Shown one piece after another: positions 29,060 to 38,716 of a stretch of DNA of 64,000 nucleotides; the stretch's first letter is position 1; every line of letters starts with the position of its first letter. The notes under the pieces are model-generated. The model ran no database searches. It was not told the DNA's origin and saw only the letters and a list, made by a program, of their open reading frames with translations. The stretch is from Fontibacterium temperatum (GTDB lineage: Bacteria; Pseudomonadota; Alphaproteobacteria; Pelagibacterales; Pelagibacteraceae): assembly GCA_964203055.1 (NCBI GenBank), contig CAXNKS010000001.1, positions 310,001 to 374,000 on the forward strand. Reading direction: 5' to 3'. The translations under genes were made by a program, and so were the position numbers.

Positions 29060-29800
29060 ATGAATAATAATTATCAAAAAAAAATTAGAATAGCTAAATT
29101 TTTATCTAGCAAAGGATATGGTTCTAGACGTGAAATAGAGCAATTAATTCAAAAAAATAAAATTATTGTTAATAAAGAAATTATTTCATCACCTATTACC
29201 TTTGTAAACAATGAAGACGAAATAGTTCTAAATAATAAAAAGATTAATCTTGAAAAAAAACTAGAGGTATGGAAATTTTATAAACCATTAAACTACATCA
29301 CTTCTCGAAATAAACAGGACGATAGACCAATTATATACGATCTATTACCTTTTAATCTTAAAAAAATAAAAACGGTTGGTAGATTAGATATTAATTCTGA
29401 AGGACTTTTATTATTAACAGATGATGGTGAAATAATACGAAATTTAGAATTACCAAAAAACAAATTTATAAGAAAATATAAAATTAGAGTTTATGGATAT
29501 ATAGATGAAAATTCTCTCAACAGGATCAGCAAAGGTGTAAAAATAAACAACATTCAATACGCTCCGTTTGAATATAAATTTTTAAAAAAAGGAAATGCAA
29601 ATTCTTGGGTAGAATTTCATATGCGTGAAGGAAAAAATAATGAAATAAGAAATTTATGTGCTGCTGTTAATCTTAAAGTTAATAGACTAATTCGTCTAGA
29701 ATACGGTCCGTTTAAACTCAAAAATTTATTAGCTGGAAAAGTAGAAAAAGCAGAAGAAAAAGAAATGAGATTATATGAGGATCATATCAGGAAAATATAA
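29060..29800 (+). CDS. 23S rRNA pseudouridine synthase, RluB family
   Basis: 246 residues: an N-terminal S4 RNA-binding domain (RIAKFLSSKGYGSRREIEQLI) and a pseudouridine synthase domain with the catalytic Asp in GRLDINSEGLLLLT near residue 112 and EGKNNEIRNLCAAV near 192. RluB (U2605) is the most likely member; RluE/RluF are alternatives. Its end overlaps rsmD by 26 nt. Confidence 0.88.
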   Translation: MNNNYQKKIRIAKFLSSKGYGSRREIEQLIQKNKIIVNKEIISSPITFVNNEDEIVLNNKKINLEKKLEVWKFYKPLNYITSRNKQDDRPIIYDLLPFNLKKIKTVGRLDINSEGLLLLTDDGEIIRNLELPKNKFIRKYKIRVYGYIDENSLNRISKGVKINNIQYAPFEYKFLKKGNANSWVEFHMREGKNNEIRNLCAAVNLKVNRLIRLEYGPFKLKNLLAGKVEKAEEKEMRLYEDHIRKI

Positions 29801-30341
29801 AGGAAAAAAAATACTTTTTCCGAGTAAATTAATTACTAGACCTCTAAGGGATAGAGTAAAAGAAAGTATATTCAATATACTGCAACACTCAAATAAAATT
29901 CAATTTGAATTTAAAAATTCGACAGTTCTAGATCTTTTTTCTGGTTCCGGTTCCTTTGGATTGGAATGTTTATCAAGAGAAGTAGAAAAAGTATTTTTTT
30001 TTGAAAAGAACCCAGAAGCATTTTCTATTTTAAAAAAAAACCTTAATATCCTAAATATACTAAGCGCGAATGCTGTCGCTACTAATGAAGATGTTTCTTT
30101 AATCCAGAATAATAAGTTATTTCATCAAATTAAACCTAATTTAGTATTTTTAGATCCACCTTTTAAAATAAAAAATATTGATAATATAATAAATGACTTA
30201 AAGAAGATTATTAACAAAAAAAATATATTAGTTATTCATACAAACTCTGAAAACAATATTGAAAACAAAGAACTCGATATTATTGAAGAGAGAATTTATG
30301 GCGTTTCTAAAATCTACTTTGCAAAATTAAATCTAACTTAA
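29775..30341 (+). CDS. rsmD: 16S rRNA m2G966 methyltransferase RsmD
   Basis: 188 residues. Starts MRIISGKYKGKKI, then RPLRDRVKESIFNIL, the SAM motif LDLFSGSGSFGLE near 53 and the catalytic FLDPPF near 127. These are RsmD hallmarks. The start lies inside rluB (26-nt overlap), a common arrangement. Converges with pgi (9-nt overlap). Confidence 0.94.
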   Translation: MRIISGKYKGKKILFPSKLITRPLRDRVKESIFNILQHSNKIQFEFKNSTVLDLFSGSGSFGLECLSREVEKVFFFEKNPEAFSILKKNLNILNILSANAVATNEDVSLIQNNKLFHQIKPNLVFLDPPFKIKNIDNIINDLKKIINKKNILVIHTNSENNIENKELDIIEERIYGVSKIYFAKLNLT

Positions 30342-31518
30342 TAGAGAATAAGTCTCTTTTTTGATTGCTTCTACAGCTGGTTGGTTAAAAGGATTTAAAT
30401 CTAGCGCTTTACACAAAATTGCCGTTTCAAACATTGAATAAACAAGTAAAGAAATGAAGCTTTGAATAGGCTTTTTTTGATCAATCAATATTACCCGAAA
30501 TGGTATCAAACTCTTTTTAAAAACATTTATTGTTGCATTAAATTGTGCATCAACAATATTATCTAAAGAACTTTTTTTAAATTTTTGATCAAAATAATCT
30601 TTTATTGGCAGATCCTTTTTATTATTGATTATTTTAAAGAATGTAAAAAATTTATTTCTCTTGCCGTCTAAATAAAGCTGCATAATGCTATGATGATCTT
30701 TTGGACACTCTGAAATAATTGGTGTGAAATCTTTGCCGTTCTTTCCAATACTTTCTGCCAATAATTGTTGATGCCAATAACCATAACTTAACAAACTATG
30801 AGAATAGATAAGAGACACATGAGTGTCTATTTTAGATTTTGTAATTAAAGTTAATAAATTAGCTGCATTGCTAATTAGATTTTTCTTTAAATCTTTTTTA
30901 AGAACAGAATTAATACCTTGTATAATTTTCTTATAATCTAAGATTAAACATTAACAAACCCGCCTCTGATAAAACGGAATAACGACCACTAAGGTTTGCA
31001 TTGTGTTCATAAAATAAAATATTATTTTCTCTTGCAAACTTAAATAGAACGCTACTTTTCTCTGAAATAATTATAAAATTTTTTGATATGTTTTTTTTTC
31101 TTTTTTTAAAATTATTTAAAATAATATTAAAATTTGTTAAGGTTTCTAAAGTTTCTCCGGATTTAGATATAACAAAAATTGAGAATTTGCTTAAATCTTT
31201 TTTGATAAAATCATTAACTTTAGAATTATTTAAATTATCCAGAAAATAATAATTCTTATCTAAGCCAAAAAAAGAAGAAAGCATCTTAGATCCAAGAACA
31301 GATCCACCCATTCCTACTATTAAGATATTTTTATGTATCCTTTTTTTGACAACTTTTTTTTTTAAAAAAAGAATTTTTTGATACTCTGTGGACAATGTAT
31401 TAAAGAAAAAATTTTCTTTATTATGAAGTAAATTTTCAAATATCTCAGAGCATTTTCTTAAATTATTCTTATAAACTCTTGAGTTATTTTTTGAAAAATT
31501 AAAAGAATTAATTTTCAT
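30333..31518 (-). CDS. pgi: Glucose-6-phosphate isomerase, short form, frameshifted
   Basis: Interconverts glucose-6-P and fructose-6-P. The first frame (from ATG 31518) has the SIS segment GMGGSVLGSK, VISKSGETLETL and the PGI signature SGRYSVLSEAGLLMF, then stops at 30931. After the break the frame reads DYKKIIQGINSVLKK and later YSHSLLSYGYWHQQLLAESIGKNG with the C-terminal catalytic region. One extra base near 30942 restores 394 residues. Canonical PGI is about 550 residues, so this is a compact form. The frame break is not in a long homopolymer. Confidence 0.87.
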
Positions 31519-31522
31519 CGAA

Positions 31523-31834
31523 CTATTTTATTTTTTCAAGAATACTTTTTTCTAAAGATCCGGAGTCTGTTCCTTTGTTAATTTCTGTATCTTTTTTTTC
31601 TTTTCCAAGATTTTTATTAAAAATATCTTTTAAATTATCTTTCTCATCTTTTTGATTATTTTGATTTATTGAATCTGGAGGCAACAGATCGAAATTAGGG
31701 GGCATGGTCAAAGGATTTCTTTTTTCAATTAAAAATTCATCAGGAACATCTTTTTTCATACCTAAACCTTTTTGAACGTTTTCACATGAGCTTAATAAAA
31801 AGATTAATGCAAATAAATTTATAATTTTTTTCAT
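31523..31834 (-). CDS. DUF3035 family lipoprotein
   Basis: 103-residue predicted lipoprotein. The signal ends in a lipobox LLSSC with the lipidated Cys at residue 17. After it comes PDEFLIEKRNPLTMPPNFDLLPP, the DUF3035 core, then a charged low-complexity tail. Alphaproteobacterial DUF3035 lipoproteins have been linked to the outer-membrane BAM complex; this is not evident from sequence alone. The start overlaps lspA by 4 nt, a fitting neighbour because LspA processes lipoproteins. Confidence 0.85.
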   Translation of the reverse strand: MKKIINLFALIFLLSSCENVQKGLGMKKDVPDEFLIEKRNPLTMPPNFDLLPPDSINQNNQKDEKDNLKDIFNKNLGKEKKDTEINKGTDSGSLEKSILEKIK

Positions 31835-32298
31835 GGTTTTTTTATTTTAAACAGATCAATTATTAATAAGCCAATAATTCCAATAGTGATGAAAATATCA
31901 GCAATATTAAAGGTAAACCAGTGAAAACTCTCATAATGAAGATCTATAAAGTCTGGAACAGAACTGTAATAATATCGGTCAAATAAATTACCTAATGCTC
32001 CTCCTAAAATTATAGAAATAAAAATAGATTCTAAGTAATTTGATGAAGTTAACATCCAATAAATTAATATTAAGTTAATAGCGGTTATAATAATTGAAAT
32101 AAGTAAATAAAAAATATTAGGTTCAAGCTGGAAAATTCCAAAACCAATTCCACTATTCCAAACTAAAGAAAAATTAAGAAAAGGGTTGATATAAATTTCA
32201 GATAAAGAATTTTTTAAAATTAAAATTTTTGAAATTCTATCTATTGTAAAAAGAACAAGAACAAAAATAAATAAATATATCTTCTTTTTATTCGTCAT
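31831..32298 (-). CDS. lspA: Lipoprotein signal peptidase
   Basis: Aspartic membrane peptidase that cleaves prolipoprotein signal peptides. 155 residues, four membrane helices. Conserved segments: FNFSLVWNSGIGFGIF near 41, GGALGNLFDRYYY near 101 with one catalytic Asp, and FNIADIFITIGI near 129 with the other. It directly follows ileS, a widespread gene pair. Confidence 0.95.
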   Translation of the reverse strand: MTNKKKIYLFIFVLVLFTIDRISKILILKNSLSEIYINPFLNFSLVWNSGIGFGIFQLEPNIFYLLISIIITAINLILIYWMLTSSNYLESIFISIILGGALGNLFDRYYYSSVPDFIDLHYESFHWFTFNIADIFITIGIIGLLIIDLFKIKKP

Positions 32299-32299
32299 A

Positions 32300-35044
32300 T
32301 TAATTTTTTAAACCACAAATATCTCTGCTGCACGGTTTTTCTAGAATCTTCCAACAACGTGAACATTTTTGCCCCTTTGCTTTTAGTATTTTTACAGCCA
32401 CTCCTTCAATATCTTTTAATGAAAATAAATCATTTTGATTAATAAAAGGTTCTGCTTTTGCTTCCGAACATATAAAAATTTCACTAAGATCTTCTTCTTT
32501 TATAAAATCTAGATATTCATCTTTTAAATAAACAATAACATTTGCTTCTAAGCTAGAACCAATAATTTTCTTATTTCTAATTTCTTCTATAGCCGCATTA
32601 ACAACTTGTTTTACTTTCTTAATACTAATCCACTTATTTTTAATTTCAGAATTATTCCAAATCAAAGGTATAGCTGGAAAGTCCTGTAAATGAATACTCT
32701 TATAATTTTTATTTTTAATTACCTGATAGGCTTCTTCAGATGTAAAAGCTAAAATTGGAGAAAACCATTTTAATAAAAAATTAATAAGAACATTTAATAC
32801 TTCTAAACAGTTATTTCTTCTTTGACTATTTTCGCTATCGCAATAAAGAATATCTTTTTTTATATCAAAATAAAAAGCTGAAAGATCTAAAGTGCAAAAA
32901 TTTAAAAGCTCGACATATATTTTGTGAAAATTATAAGTCTCAATATAATCTCTAAATCTTAAATCAAAGTCATATATTTGAGTTAAAATATATTTCTCTA
33001 ATGATGATAATTTTGAATATTCTATTTTAGAAAAATCTTCATTTAATAGTTTATCATTTAAATTTCCTAAAAGAAATCTAAGTGTATTTCTAATTTTTCG
33101 ATAAGACTCAGCATGTTGATTTAAAATTGCTTTATCAATCTTTAAATCTTCAGAATAATCTGAGGCAACAACCCACAATCTAAGTATATCAGCTCCAAAA
33201 TTTTTAATAACTTCTTCTGGCATAACCACATTCCCTAATGATTTTGACATTTTTTGTCCTTTACCATCCACTACAAATCCATGACACAAAATATTTTGAA
33301 ATGGAGCGGCTCCTTTTGTTCCGCAGGATTCTAGTAAAGAAGAATGAAACCAGCCTCTATGTTGATCTGATCCTTCTAAATAAAGATTTGCTGGCCAAGC
33401 AAGTTCTGGTCTTTTATCTAAAACATAACTATGAGTAGAGCCGCTATCAAACCAAACTTCCACGATATCTTTAACTTGTTCATAATCATTAGCATTATAA
33501 TTCTTGCCTAAAAAATCTTGTGGCTGTCTTTCAAACCAAGAATCGCTACCCTCTTCTTCAAATATTTTTGCTATACCTTCTAATACTTTTTCATCTACCA
33601 AGGGTTTTCCTGTTTTTTTTGAAATAAATATTGGCAAAGGTACTCCCCAAACTCTTTGTCGAGAAACACACCAGTCTGGTCTTGTTTCTATCATTGATCT
33701 TAATCTATTTTGTCCAACCGCTGGATAGAATTTTGTATTGCCAATTGCAGTAATCGATTTTTTTCTCAAATCATTTGTTTCCATAGATATAAACCATTGA
33801 GGTGTAGCTCTATGAACTAGCGGTGCTTTAGATCTCCACGAATGTGGATAGCTATGCTTTAGTTTACCTTTGCCTAATAATCTAGATAAATTAGTCAACT
33901 CATTAATAATCACCTCATCAGCTTTAAAAATATGAGTACCAGAAAATTTAATAATGTTTTTTGTATAATGTCCTTTGTCATCAATTGTATCAAAGGCTTG
34001 AATATTATTGTTCAAACATAAGTAATAATCATCGGGTCCATGACTAGGTGCGCAATGAACAATTCCTGTTCCCTGTTCCAAATTAACAAAATTAGCATCA
34101 AGCATAGGAACGTCAAAAGTATAACCGATATCTTTGAAAGGATGATTACAAACGATATTTTTTAATTCCGATCCAGAAAAACTTTCAATAATTTCATATT
34201 TTGTAATTGCGCAATCTGCTAAAACTTTATCTATTAATTTTTCTGCAATAATAATTTTTTCATTATTATTTATTTTAATAATTGAATAATTAATTTTATT
34301 ATTAAAAGCTAAGGCTCTATTACAAGGAATAGTCCAAGGAGTTGTTGTCCAAATAACGACGTTGCAATTTAAAAATTTTTCAGGACCAGACTTAATTAAA
34401 AACTTTGAATAAATTGTATTAGATGTATGATCATAATATTCAACCTCTGCATCAGCTAAAGCTGTCGATTCAACAACAGACCATAAAACTGGTTTAAAGC
34501 CTCTATATAATCCTCCGTTAATTATAAATTTACTAATTTCTCTTGTTATTTGAGCTTCTGAAGACTTGCTCATAGTCGTATAATAATTCTTCCAGTCTCC
34601 ATTTACTCCTAATCTATTAAATTCTTTCTTTTGGATCTCGATCCAACTAGTTGCAAATTCTCTACATTCTTTTCTGAATTCATTAACTGGAACAGTGTCT
34701 TTATTTTTTCCTTTTTTCTTATATTCTTCCTCTACTTTCCATTCTATTGGTAATCCATGGCAATCCCATCCTGGTACGTAAGGGGCATCCTTACCTGTCA
34801 TTTGATTAAATCTTACAACGATATCTTTTAAAATTTTATTTAATGCCGTTCCAATATGGATGTGTCCGTTTGCATATGGAGGTCCGTCATGCAAAATAAA
34901 TTTTTCTCGATCTTTGCTGTTAGATCTCAATTCTTCATAAAGGTTAATTTGTTCCCAAAATTTAAGTATTTCAGGTTCTTTTGTTGGCAAATTAGCCTTC
35001 ATAGGAAAAGAAGTGGCGGGAAGATTAATTTTAATTTCTGACAT
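32300..35044 (-). CDS. ileS: Isoleucyl-tRNA synthetase
   Basis: Class I synthetase, 914 residues. HIGH-type motif PPYANGHIHIGTALNK near residue 55, the editing CP1 domain, KMSKS motif GQKMSKSLGNVV near 590, anticodon domain and a C-terminal zinc knuckle CSRCWKIL...CSRDICGL. The reading frame is intact over its whole length. It sits between ribF (one-base overlap) and lspA. Confidence 0.97.
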   Translation of the reverse strand: MSEIKINLPATSFPMKANLPTKEPEILKFWEQINLYEELRSNSKDREKFILHDGPPYANGHIHIGTALNKILKDIVVRFNQMTGKDAPYVPGWDCHGLPIEWKVEEEYKKKGKNKDTVPVNEFRKECREFATSWIEIQKKEFNRLGVNGDWKNYYTTMSKSSEAQITREISKFIINGGLYRGFKPVLWSVVESTALADAEVEYYDHTSNTIYSKFLIKSGPEKFLNCNVVIWTTTPWTIPCNRALAFNNKINYSIIKINNNEKIIIAEKLIDKVLADCAITKYEIIESFSGSELKNIVCNHPFKDIGYTFDVPMLDANFVNLEQGTGIVHCAPSHGPDDYYLCLNNNIQAFDTIDDKGHYTKNIIKFSGTHIFKADEVIINELTNLSRLLGKGKLKHSYPHSWRSKAPLVHRATPQWFISMETNDLRKKSITAIGNTKFYPAVGQNRLRSMIETRPDWCVSRQRVWGVPLPIFISKKTGKPLVDEKVLEGIAKIFEEEGSDSWFERQPQDFLGKNYNANDYEQVKDIVEVWFDSGSTHSYVLDKRPELAWPANLYLEGSDQHRGWFHSSLLESCGTKGAAPFQNILCHGFVVDGKGQKMSKSLGNVVMPEEVIKNFGADILRLWVVASDYSEDLKIDKAILNQHAESYRKIRNTLRFLLGNLNDKLLNEDFSKIEYSKLSSLEKYILTQIYDFDLRFRDYIETYNFHKIYVELLNFCTLDLSAFYFDIKKDILYCDSENSQRRNNCLEVLNVLINFLLKWFSPILAFTSEEAYQVIKNKNYKSIHLQDFPAIPLIWNNSEIKNKWISIKKVKQVVNAAIEEIRNKKIIGSSLEANVIVYLKDEYLDFIKEEDLSEIFICSEAKAEPFINQNDLFSLKDIEGVAVKILKAKGQKCSRCWKILEKPCSRDICGLKN

Positions 35045-35964
35045 TATTTTTTGTTTAAACTAATTTTAGCAACTTTAATATCTTTCTTAATCTGACTAAC
35101 CAGCATTGCACTGTTTATAAATTTTTTCTCTTTTCTAATAAAATCAATAAATAAAACTTTGATATTTTTATTATAAAAATTATGGTTTTTTCCAAAAACA
35201 TTAACTTCTAAAATAGGATTAGAACTTCCGAATGTTGGTCTTACACCAAAATTGGCAATTCCTTTATAAGTCTTTTTATTAAAAATAATTTTAACGGAAT
35301 AGACCCCAAACAGTGGCTTAATCTGATTTAAGATTTTAATATTTGCTGTAGGAAAACCTATTCGTCTTCCAAATTTTTTACCTTTGATGACTCTGCCAGA
35401 GATAGTCCATGGTCTTCCCATAACTTTATTAACCAAACTAACTTTTCCAGCTTGTATTAAGCTTCTAATTTTTGATGAAGAAATTTTATAATTATTAAAT
35501 TTTTTAAAATTAATTATAAATATTTTAAAGTTATTATTTTTTGAGAATTTTTTTAAAAAAAATATATTACCCTCTCTTTTAAACCCAAATCTAAAGTCTT
35601 TGCCAACAAAAATGCTATGAACAGATAATTTTTTTAAAAGAATTCTTTTGACAAAATTATCATGACTTATTTTAGAAAAATTACGATTAAATTTTTGCTT
35701 AATAAAGAAATCAGCACGAAATTTTTTTACGATATCTATCTTATCTTCAATGTTTAAAATTCTATTATCAGTCTTATTAAAAAAATCTTTAGGTAAAGGA
35801 TCAAAGGTTAATATACCAAATTTTTTTTTTACTTTACGTGAAAAAATATAAGCTTTTTTTAAGAGTTCTTGATGTCCTAAGTGAACTCCGTCAAAATTAC
35901 CTATTGCTAAAACGGAATTAACAAATTTTTTGTCAATAAAGTTGATGTTATTATAAATTTTCAT
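35044..35964 (-). CDS. ribF: Riboflavin kinase / FAD synthetase
   Basis: Bifunctional enzyme making FMN and FAD. 306 residues: N-terminal nucleotidyltransferase with AIGNFDGVHLGHQELL near residue 19 and ISSSKIRSLIQAGKV near 159, then the C-terminal kinase with GRRIGFPTANI near 198 and GVYSVKI plus GIANFGVRPTFG. Normal length. Co-directional with ileS downstream and the HAD gene directly upstream. Confidence 0.95.
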   Translation of the reverse strand: MKIYNNINFIDKKFVNSVLAIGNFDGVHLGHQELLKKAYIFSRKVKKKFGILTFDPLPKDFFNKTDNRILNIEDKIDIVKKFRADFFIKQKFNRNFSKISHDNFVKRILLKKLSVHSIFVGKDFRFGFKREGNIFFLKKFSKNNNFKIFIINFKKFNNYKISSSKIRSLIQAGKVSLVNKVMGRPWTISGRVIKGKKFGRRIGFPTANIKILNQIKPLFGVYSVKIIFNKKTYKGIANFGVRPTFGSSNPILEVNVFGKNHNFYNKNIKVLFIDFIRKEKKFINSAMLVSQIKKDIKVAKISLNKK

Positions 35965-36819
35965 TTACCAAACTAATTCGTTCTGAAAATAATTAATCTT
36001 AAAATCTTTATTTTTTTTAATCACAAAATTAGCTAAATTTGTATTTTTTTTATTCCATTCAGATTTATGAATGCCTCCTGCTATGAATAAGTTTTTAACT
36101 TTAAAATTATTTGCTCCAAAAATGTCAGTATTTAAATTATCTCCAATAACAAGGATTTTATTTTTATTTATATTTTTTCTATATTTTTTTTTTAATACAC
36201 TGCAAATATATTCATAAAAATATTTATAAGGCTTTCCAAAATACTTAACCTTGCCACCCATTTTTTCATATAATTTTGCAATAGACCCTGCGCAGTATTC
36301 AGTCCGGTCCCCTCTATGAACAATTAAGTCTGGATTAGCACAAATCATTTTTAAATTTCTTTTTTTTATTTTCTTTAAAATAGGAACATATTTACTAAGA
36401 CTGTCCTTGTTATTATTTACCCCGGTACAAACAACAAAATTTGCATTATTTAACGCAGTTTTTTTTAGACCTAGATTAATAAATAAACTTTTATCTCTAT
36501 CTGGTCCTAAATGATAAAAACATTTATTTTTACTAAAATTTTTCAGATAAAAACGAGTTAAGTCTCCTGAAGTAATTAATAAATTATAAAATTTTTTATT
36601 AAAATTTATTTTATTTAAAAATTTTTGAACACTATGACTAGGTCTTGGAGCATTTGAAATTAATATAATTTTCTTTCTCTTTTTTATGTTTTTTAAGGCT
36701 TTTAAAGAATTAGAATAACATTCAATGCCATTATGGACCACACCCCAAAGATCAACAAAAAATATATCAAATTTTGAATAAATTTTATTTAATCCACTTA
36801 AAAAAACAGGATTATTCAT
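35965..36819 (-). CDS. HAD-IIA family phosphatase (TIGR01459-like)
   Basis: 284 residues. The HAD nucleophile motif is FVDLWGVVHNG near residue 20, motif II is ILISNAPRP near 52 and motif IV is ILVIGDNLNTDIFGAN near 224. This fits class IIA HAD hydrolases; the alphaproteobacterial subgroup next to ribF is usually left without assigned substrate. A sugar phosphate or nucleotide substrate is possible. It lies between the aminotransferase and ribF. Confidence 0.82.
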   Translation of the reverse strand: MNNPVFLSGLNKIYSKFDIFFVDLWGVVHNGIECYSNSLKALKNIKKRKKIILISNAPRPSHSVQKFLNKINFNKKFYNLLITSGDLTRFYLKNFSKNKCFYHLGPDRDKSLFINLGLKKTALNNANFVVCTGVNNNKDSLSKYVPILKKIKKRNLKMICANPDLIVHRGDRTEYCAGSIAKLYEKMGGKVKYFGKPYKYFYEYICSVLKKKYRKNINKNKILVIGDNLNTDIFGANNFKVKNLFIAGGIHKSEWNKKNTNLANFVIKKNKDFKINYFQNELVW

Positions 36820-36829
36820 AAATTTAAAA

Positions 36830-38191
36830 TTATTGCGTAGAACTAATTGTCTTCTTTAATTTTTCTACGATTAAATCTATTTCTTGTTTTTGAATAATCA
36901 AAGAGGGAGATAAAGCAATAATATCCCCTGTCACTCTTACAAATAACTTTTGATCTCTAAAAGCTTCACAAAGAACATTATAAGCTCTTCTGGATGGTTT
37001 TTCTGGAATAGGTTCTAATTCTATTGCTCCTATCAATCCTAGATTTCTTATATCTATTATATGTTTAGTTCCTTTTAATGAATGCAAGGCATCTTCCCAA
37101 TATTTAGCAATTTCAGAAGCTCTAATTAATAAATTATCTTTTTTATAAACATCAAGAGTTGCTATTGCTGCTGCACAAGCTAATGGATGCGCTGAATAAG
37201 TATATCCATGAAAAAATTCAATAACTTTAGGATCTCCTTGCATAAAAGTTTTATAAATTTTATCTGAAACAAAAGTTGCGGCCATTGGCACAGTTCCGCT
37301 AGTCAATCCTTTAGCTATGGCCATTAAGTCAGGTTCAATATTAAAAAAATCTGCAGCAAATGGTTTTCCTAATCTTCCAAAGCCAGTAATTACTTCATCA
37401 AATATTAGAATTATATCGTTATCAGTGCAAATTTTTCTCAGTTTTTCCAAATAACCAATTGGTGGAATTAAAACTCCTGTTGAGCCAGCAACTGGTTCAA
37501 CAATAACTGCCGCAATGTTCGCTGCTCCATGTTTTTCAATTTGTTTTAACAAATCATCAGCTAAATGAGCTCCCCATGCTGGCTGTCCTTTAGAATATGA
37601 ATTATGTTCAAGATTATGTGTATGTGGAAGATGATAAACTTCCGGCAGAAATCTTTCGATTTGTTTCTTATTATTAACCATTCCTCCTACTGACAATCCT
37701 CCAAAACCTGTTCCGTGATAACCTCTTTCGCGACCTATTAAGATTCTTTTTGATGGCTGTCCAATTGCCCGAAAATAGGCTAAAGCGATTTTTAAAGCTG
37801 TCTCAACCGCCTCTGAACCAGAATTGCTATAAAAAACGTGGTTTAAATTTTCTGGCGAAATATCTGTTAACTTATTGCTTAATTCAAAAGCTTTGTAATG
37901 ACCTGCTTGGAAAGAAGGAACAAAATCTAATTCAGCGGCTTGTTCCTGAATTGCTTTTACAATTTCATCTCTATTATGTCCCGCATTGCAACACCATAAA
38001 CCTGCAACTGCGTCTAAAACTTTATCTCCGTTTGGAGTGTAATAGTACATGCCTTTAGATTTTGAGACTATTCTTGGATCTGCTTTAAAATCTTGGTTGG
38101 CAGTAAAAGGCATCCAGAATGCCTCTAGATCATTAGGTGTATAATTGTTTTTTTGTGTTTGATCTTTAGCCAAGTCTTTATTTAGGGTCAT
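36830..38191 (-). CDS. Class III aminotransferase, omega-amino acid:pyruvate type
   Basis: PLP enzyme of 453 residues. Early FWMPFTANQDFKADPR and YYTPNGDKVLDAVAGLWCCNAGH fit beta-alanine/omega-amino acid:pyruvate aminotransferases. PLP-binding features are YSNSGSEAVETALK near 122, IIVEPVAGSTGV-like region near 232, FDEVITGFGRLG near 264 and the Schiff-base lysine in MAIAKGLTSG near 291. Possible substrates include beta-alanine, taurine or polyamines; they cannot be told apart by eye. It may be the first gene of the minus-strand unit running into ribF and ileS. Confidence 0.85.
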   Translation of the reverse strand: MTLNKDLAKDQTQKNNYTPNDLEAFWMPFTANQDFKADPRIVSKSKGMYYYTPNGDKVLDAVAGLWCCNAGHNRDEIVKAIQEQAAELDFVPSFQAGHYKAFELSNKLTDISPENLNHVFYSNSGSEAVETALKIALAYFRAIGQPSKRILIGRERGYHGTGFGGLSVGGMVNNKKQIERFLPEVYHLPHTHNLEHNSYSKGQPAWGAHLADDLLKQIEKHGAANIAAVIVEPVAGSTGVLIPPIGYLEKLRKICTDNDIILIFDEVITGFGRLGKPFAADFFNIEPDLMAIAKGLTSGTVPMAATFVSDKIYKTFMQGDPKVIEFFHGYTYSAHPLACAAAIATLDVYKKDNLLIRASEIAKYWEDALHSLKGTKHIIDIRNLGLIGAIELEPIPEKPSRRAYNVLCEAFRDQKLFVRVTGDIIALSPSLIIQKQEIDLIVEKLKKTISSTQ

Positions 38192-38296
38192 AGGAGCAAT
38201 ACTTTATAAAGTATAATTTTAGATCTTCCATATAAATCAGGTTAAAAAAAACTAATAAAATATAGTGTTTTTGCTATTTTATTGTACTATGCACCC

Positions 38297-38326
38297 CTTG
38301 AAATTTAATAGATCAATCATCATATA
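38297..38326 (+). promoter_or_regulatory. RpoH (sigma32)-like heat-shock promoter of groESL
   Basis: CCCCTTGAAAT with the core CTTGAA at 38297-38302 is followed after 18 bp by CATATA (38321-38326), close to the alphaproteobacterial RpoH pattern (CTTG...CYTAT). It lies about 68 bp before groES. No CIRCE element is present, so RpoH control is more likely than HrcA. The assignment is by eye. Confidence 0.55.
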
Positions 38327-38333
38327 GCGTCAG

Positions 38334-38347
38334 GTACATTGTTGTAC
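38334..38347 (+). promoter_or_regulatory. Short dyad in the groES leader
   Basis: GTACA-TTGT-TGTAC, a perfect 5-bp inverted repeat just downstream of the RpoH-like promoter and around the expected transcript start. It may be a small 5' hairpin in the mRNA or a protein site. It is short enough to occur by chance. Confidence 0.3.
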
Positions 38348-38393
38348 GAAGTTATATTTTGATTAACAACTAATTTTACGGAGAATTAAATTA

Positions 38394-38690
38394 ATGAACT
38401 TTAGACCTTTACACGATCGCGTTCTTGTTCAGCCTTTGGATGGAGAAGAAAAAACAGCAGGTGGAATAATTATACCGGATACAGCAAAAGAAAAACCTTC
38501 AGAAGGAAAAATTATTGCTGTTGGTCCTGGAGCAAAAACTGAAGATGGAAAAATTTTACCAATGGAAGTTAAAGTTGGAGACCTTGTTCTATTTGGAAAA
38601 TGGTCTGGAACTGAAGTTAAAATTGACGGCGTAGAATATAGCATCATGAAAGAGTCTGACATCATGGGCATTATGTCTAAAAAAAAATAA
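38394..38690 (+). CDS. groES: Co-chaperonin GroES
   Basis: 98-residue lid of the GroEL chamber. Starts MNFRPLHDRVLVQPLDGEEKTAGGIIIPDTAKEKP-like (mobile loop at about 18-33), with VGPGAKTEDGKILPMEVKVGD and DIMGIM at the end. Normal length. First gene of the groESL operon; a GGAGA SD lies 8 nt before the ATG. Confidence 0.98.
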   Translation: MNFRPLHDRVLVQPLDGEEKTAGGIIIPDTAKEKPSEGKIIAVGPGAKTEDGKILPMEVKVGDLVLFGKWSGTEVKIDGVEYSIMKESDIMGIMSKKK

Positions 38691-38704
38691 ATAAAATATA
38701 AAAA

Positions 38705-38709
38705 AGGAG
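38705..38709 (+). promoter_or_regulatory. Strong Shine-Dalgarno site for groEL
   Basis: AGGAG 7 nt before the groEL ATG in an A-rich spacer, the same geometry as atpE. Marks a highly translated gene. Confidence 0.7.
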
Positions 38710-38716
38710 AAAAAAA

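Noticed and set aside
38192..38393. CIRCE element upstream of groES
   Set aside because: The TTAGCACTC / GAGTGCTAA pattern is absent.
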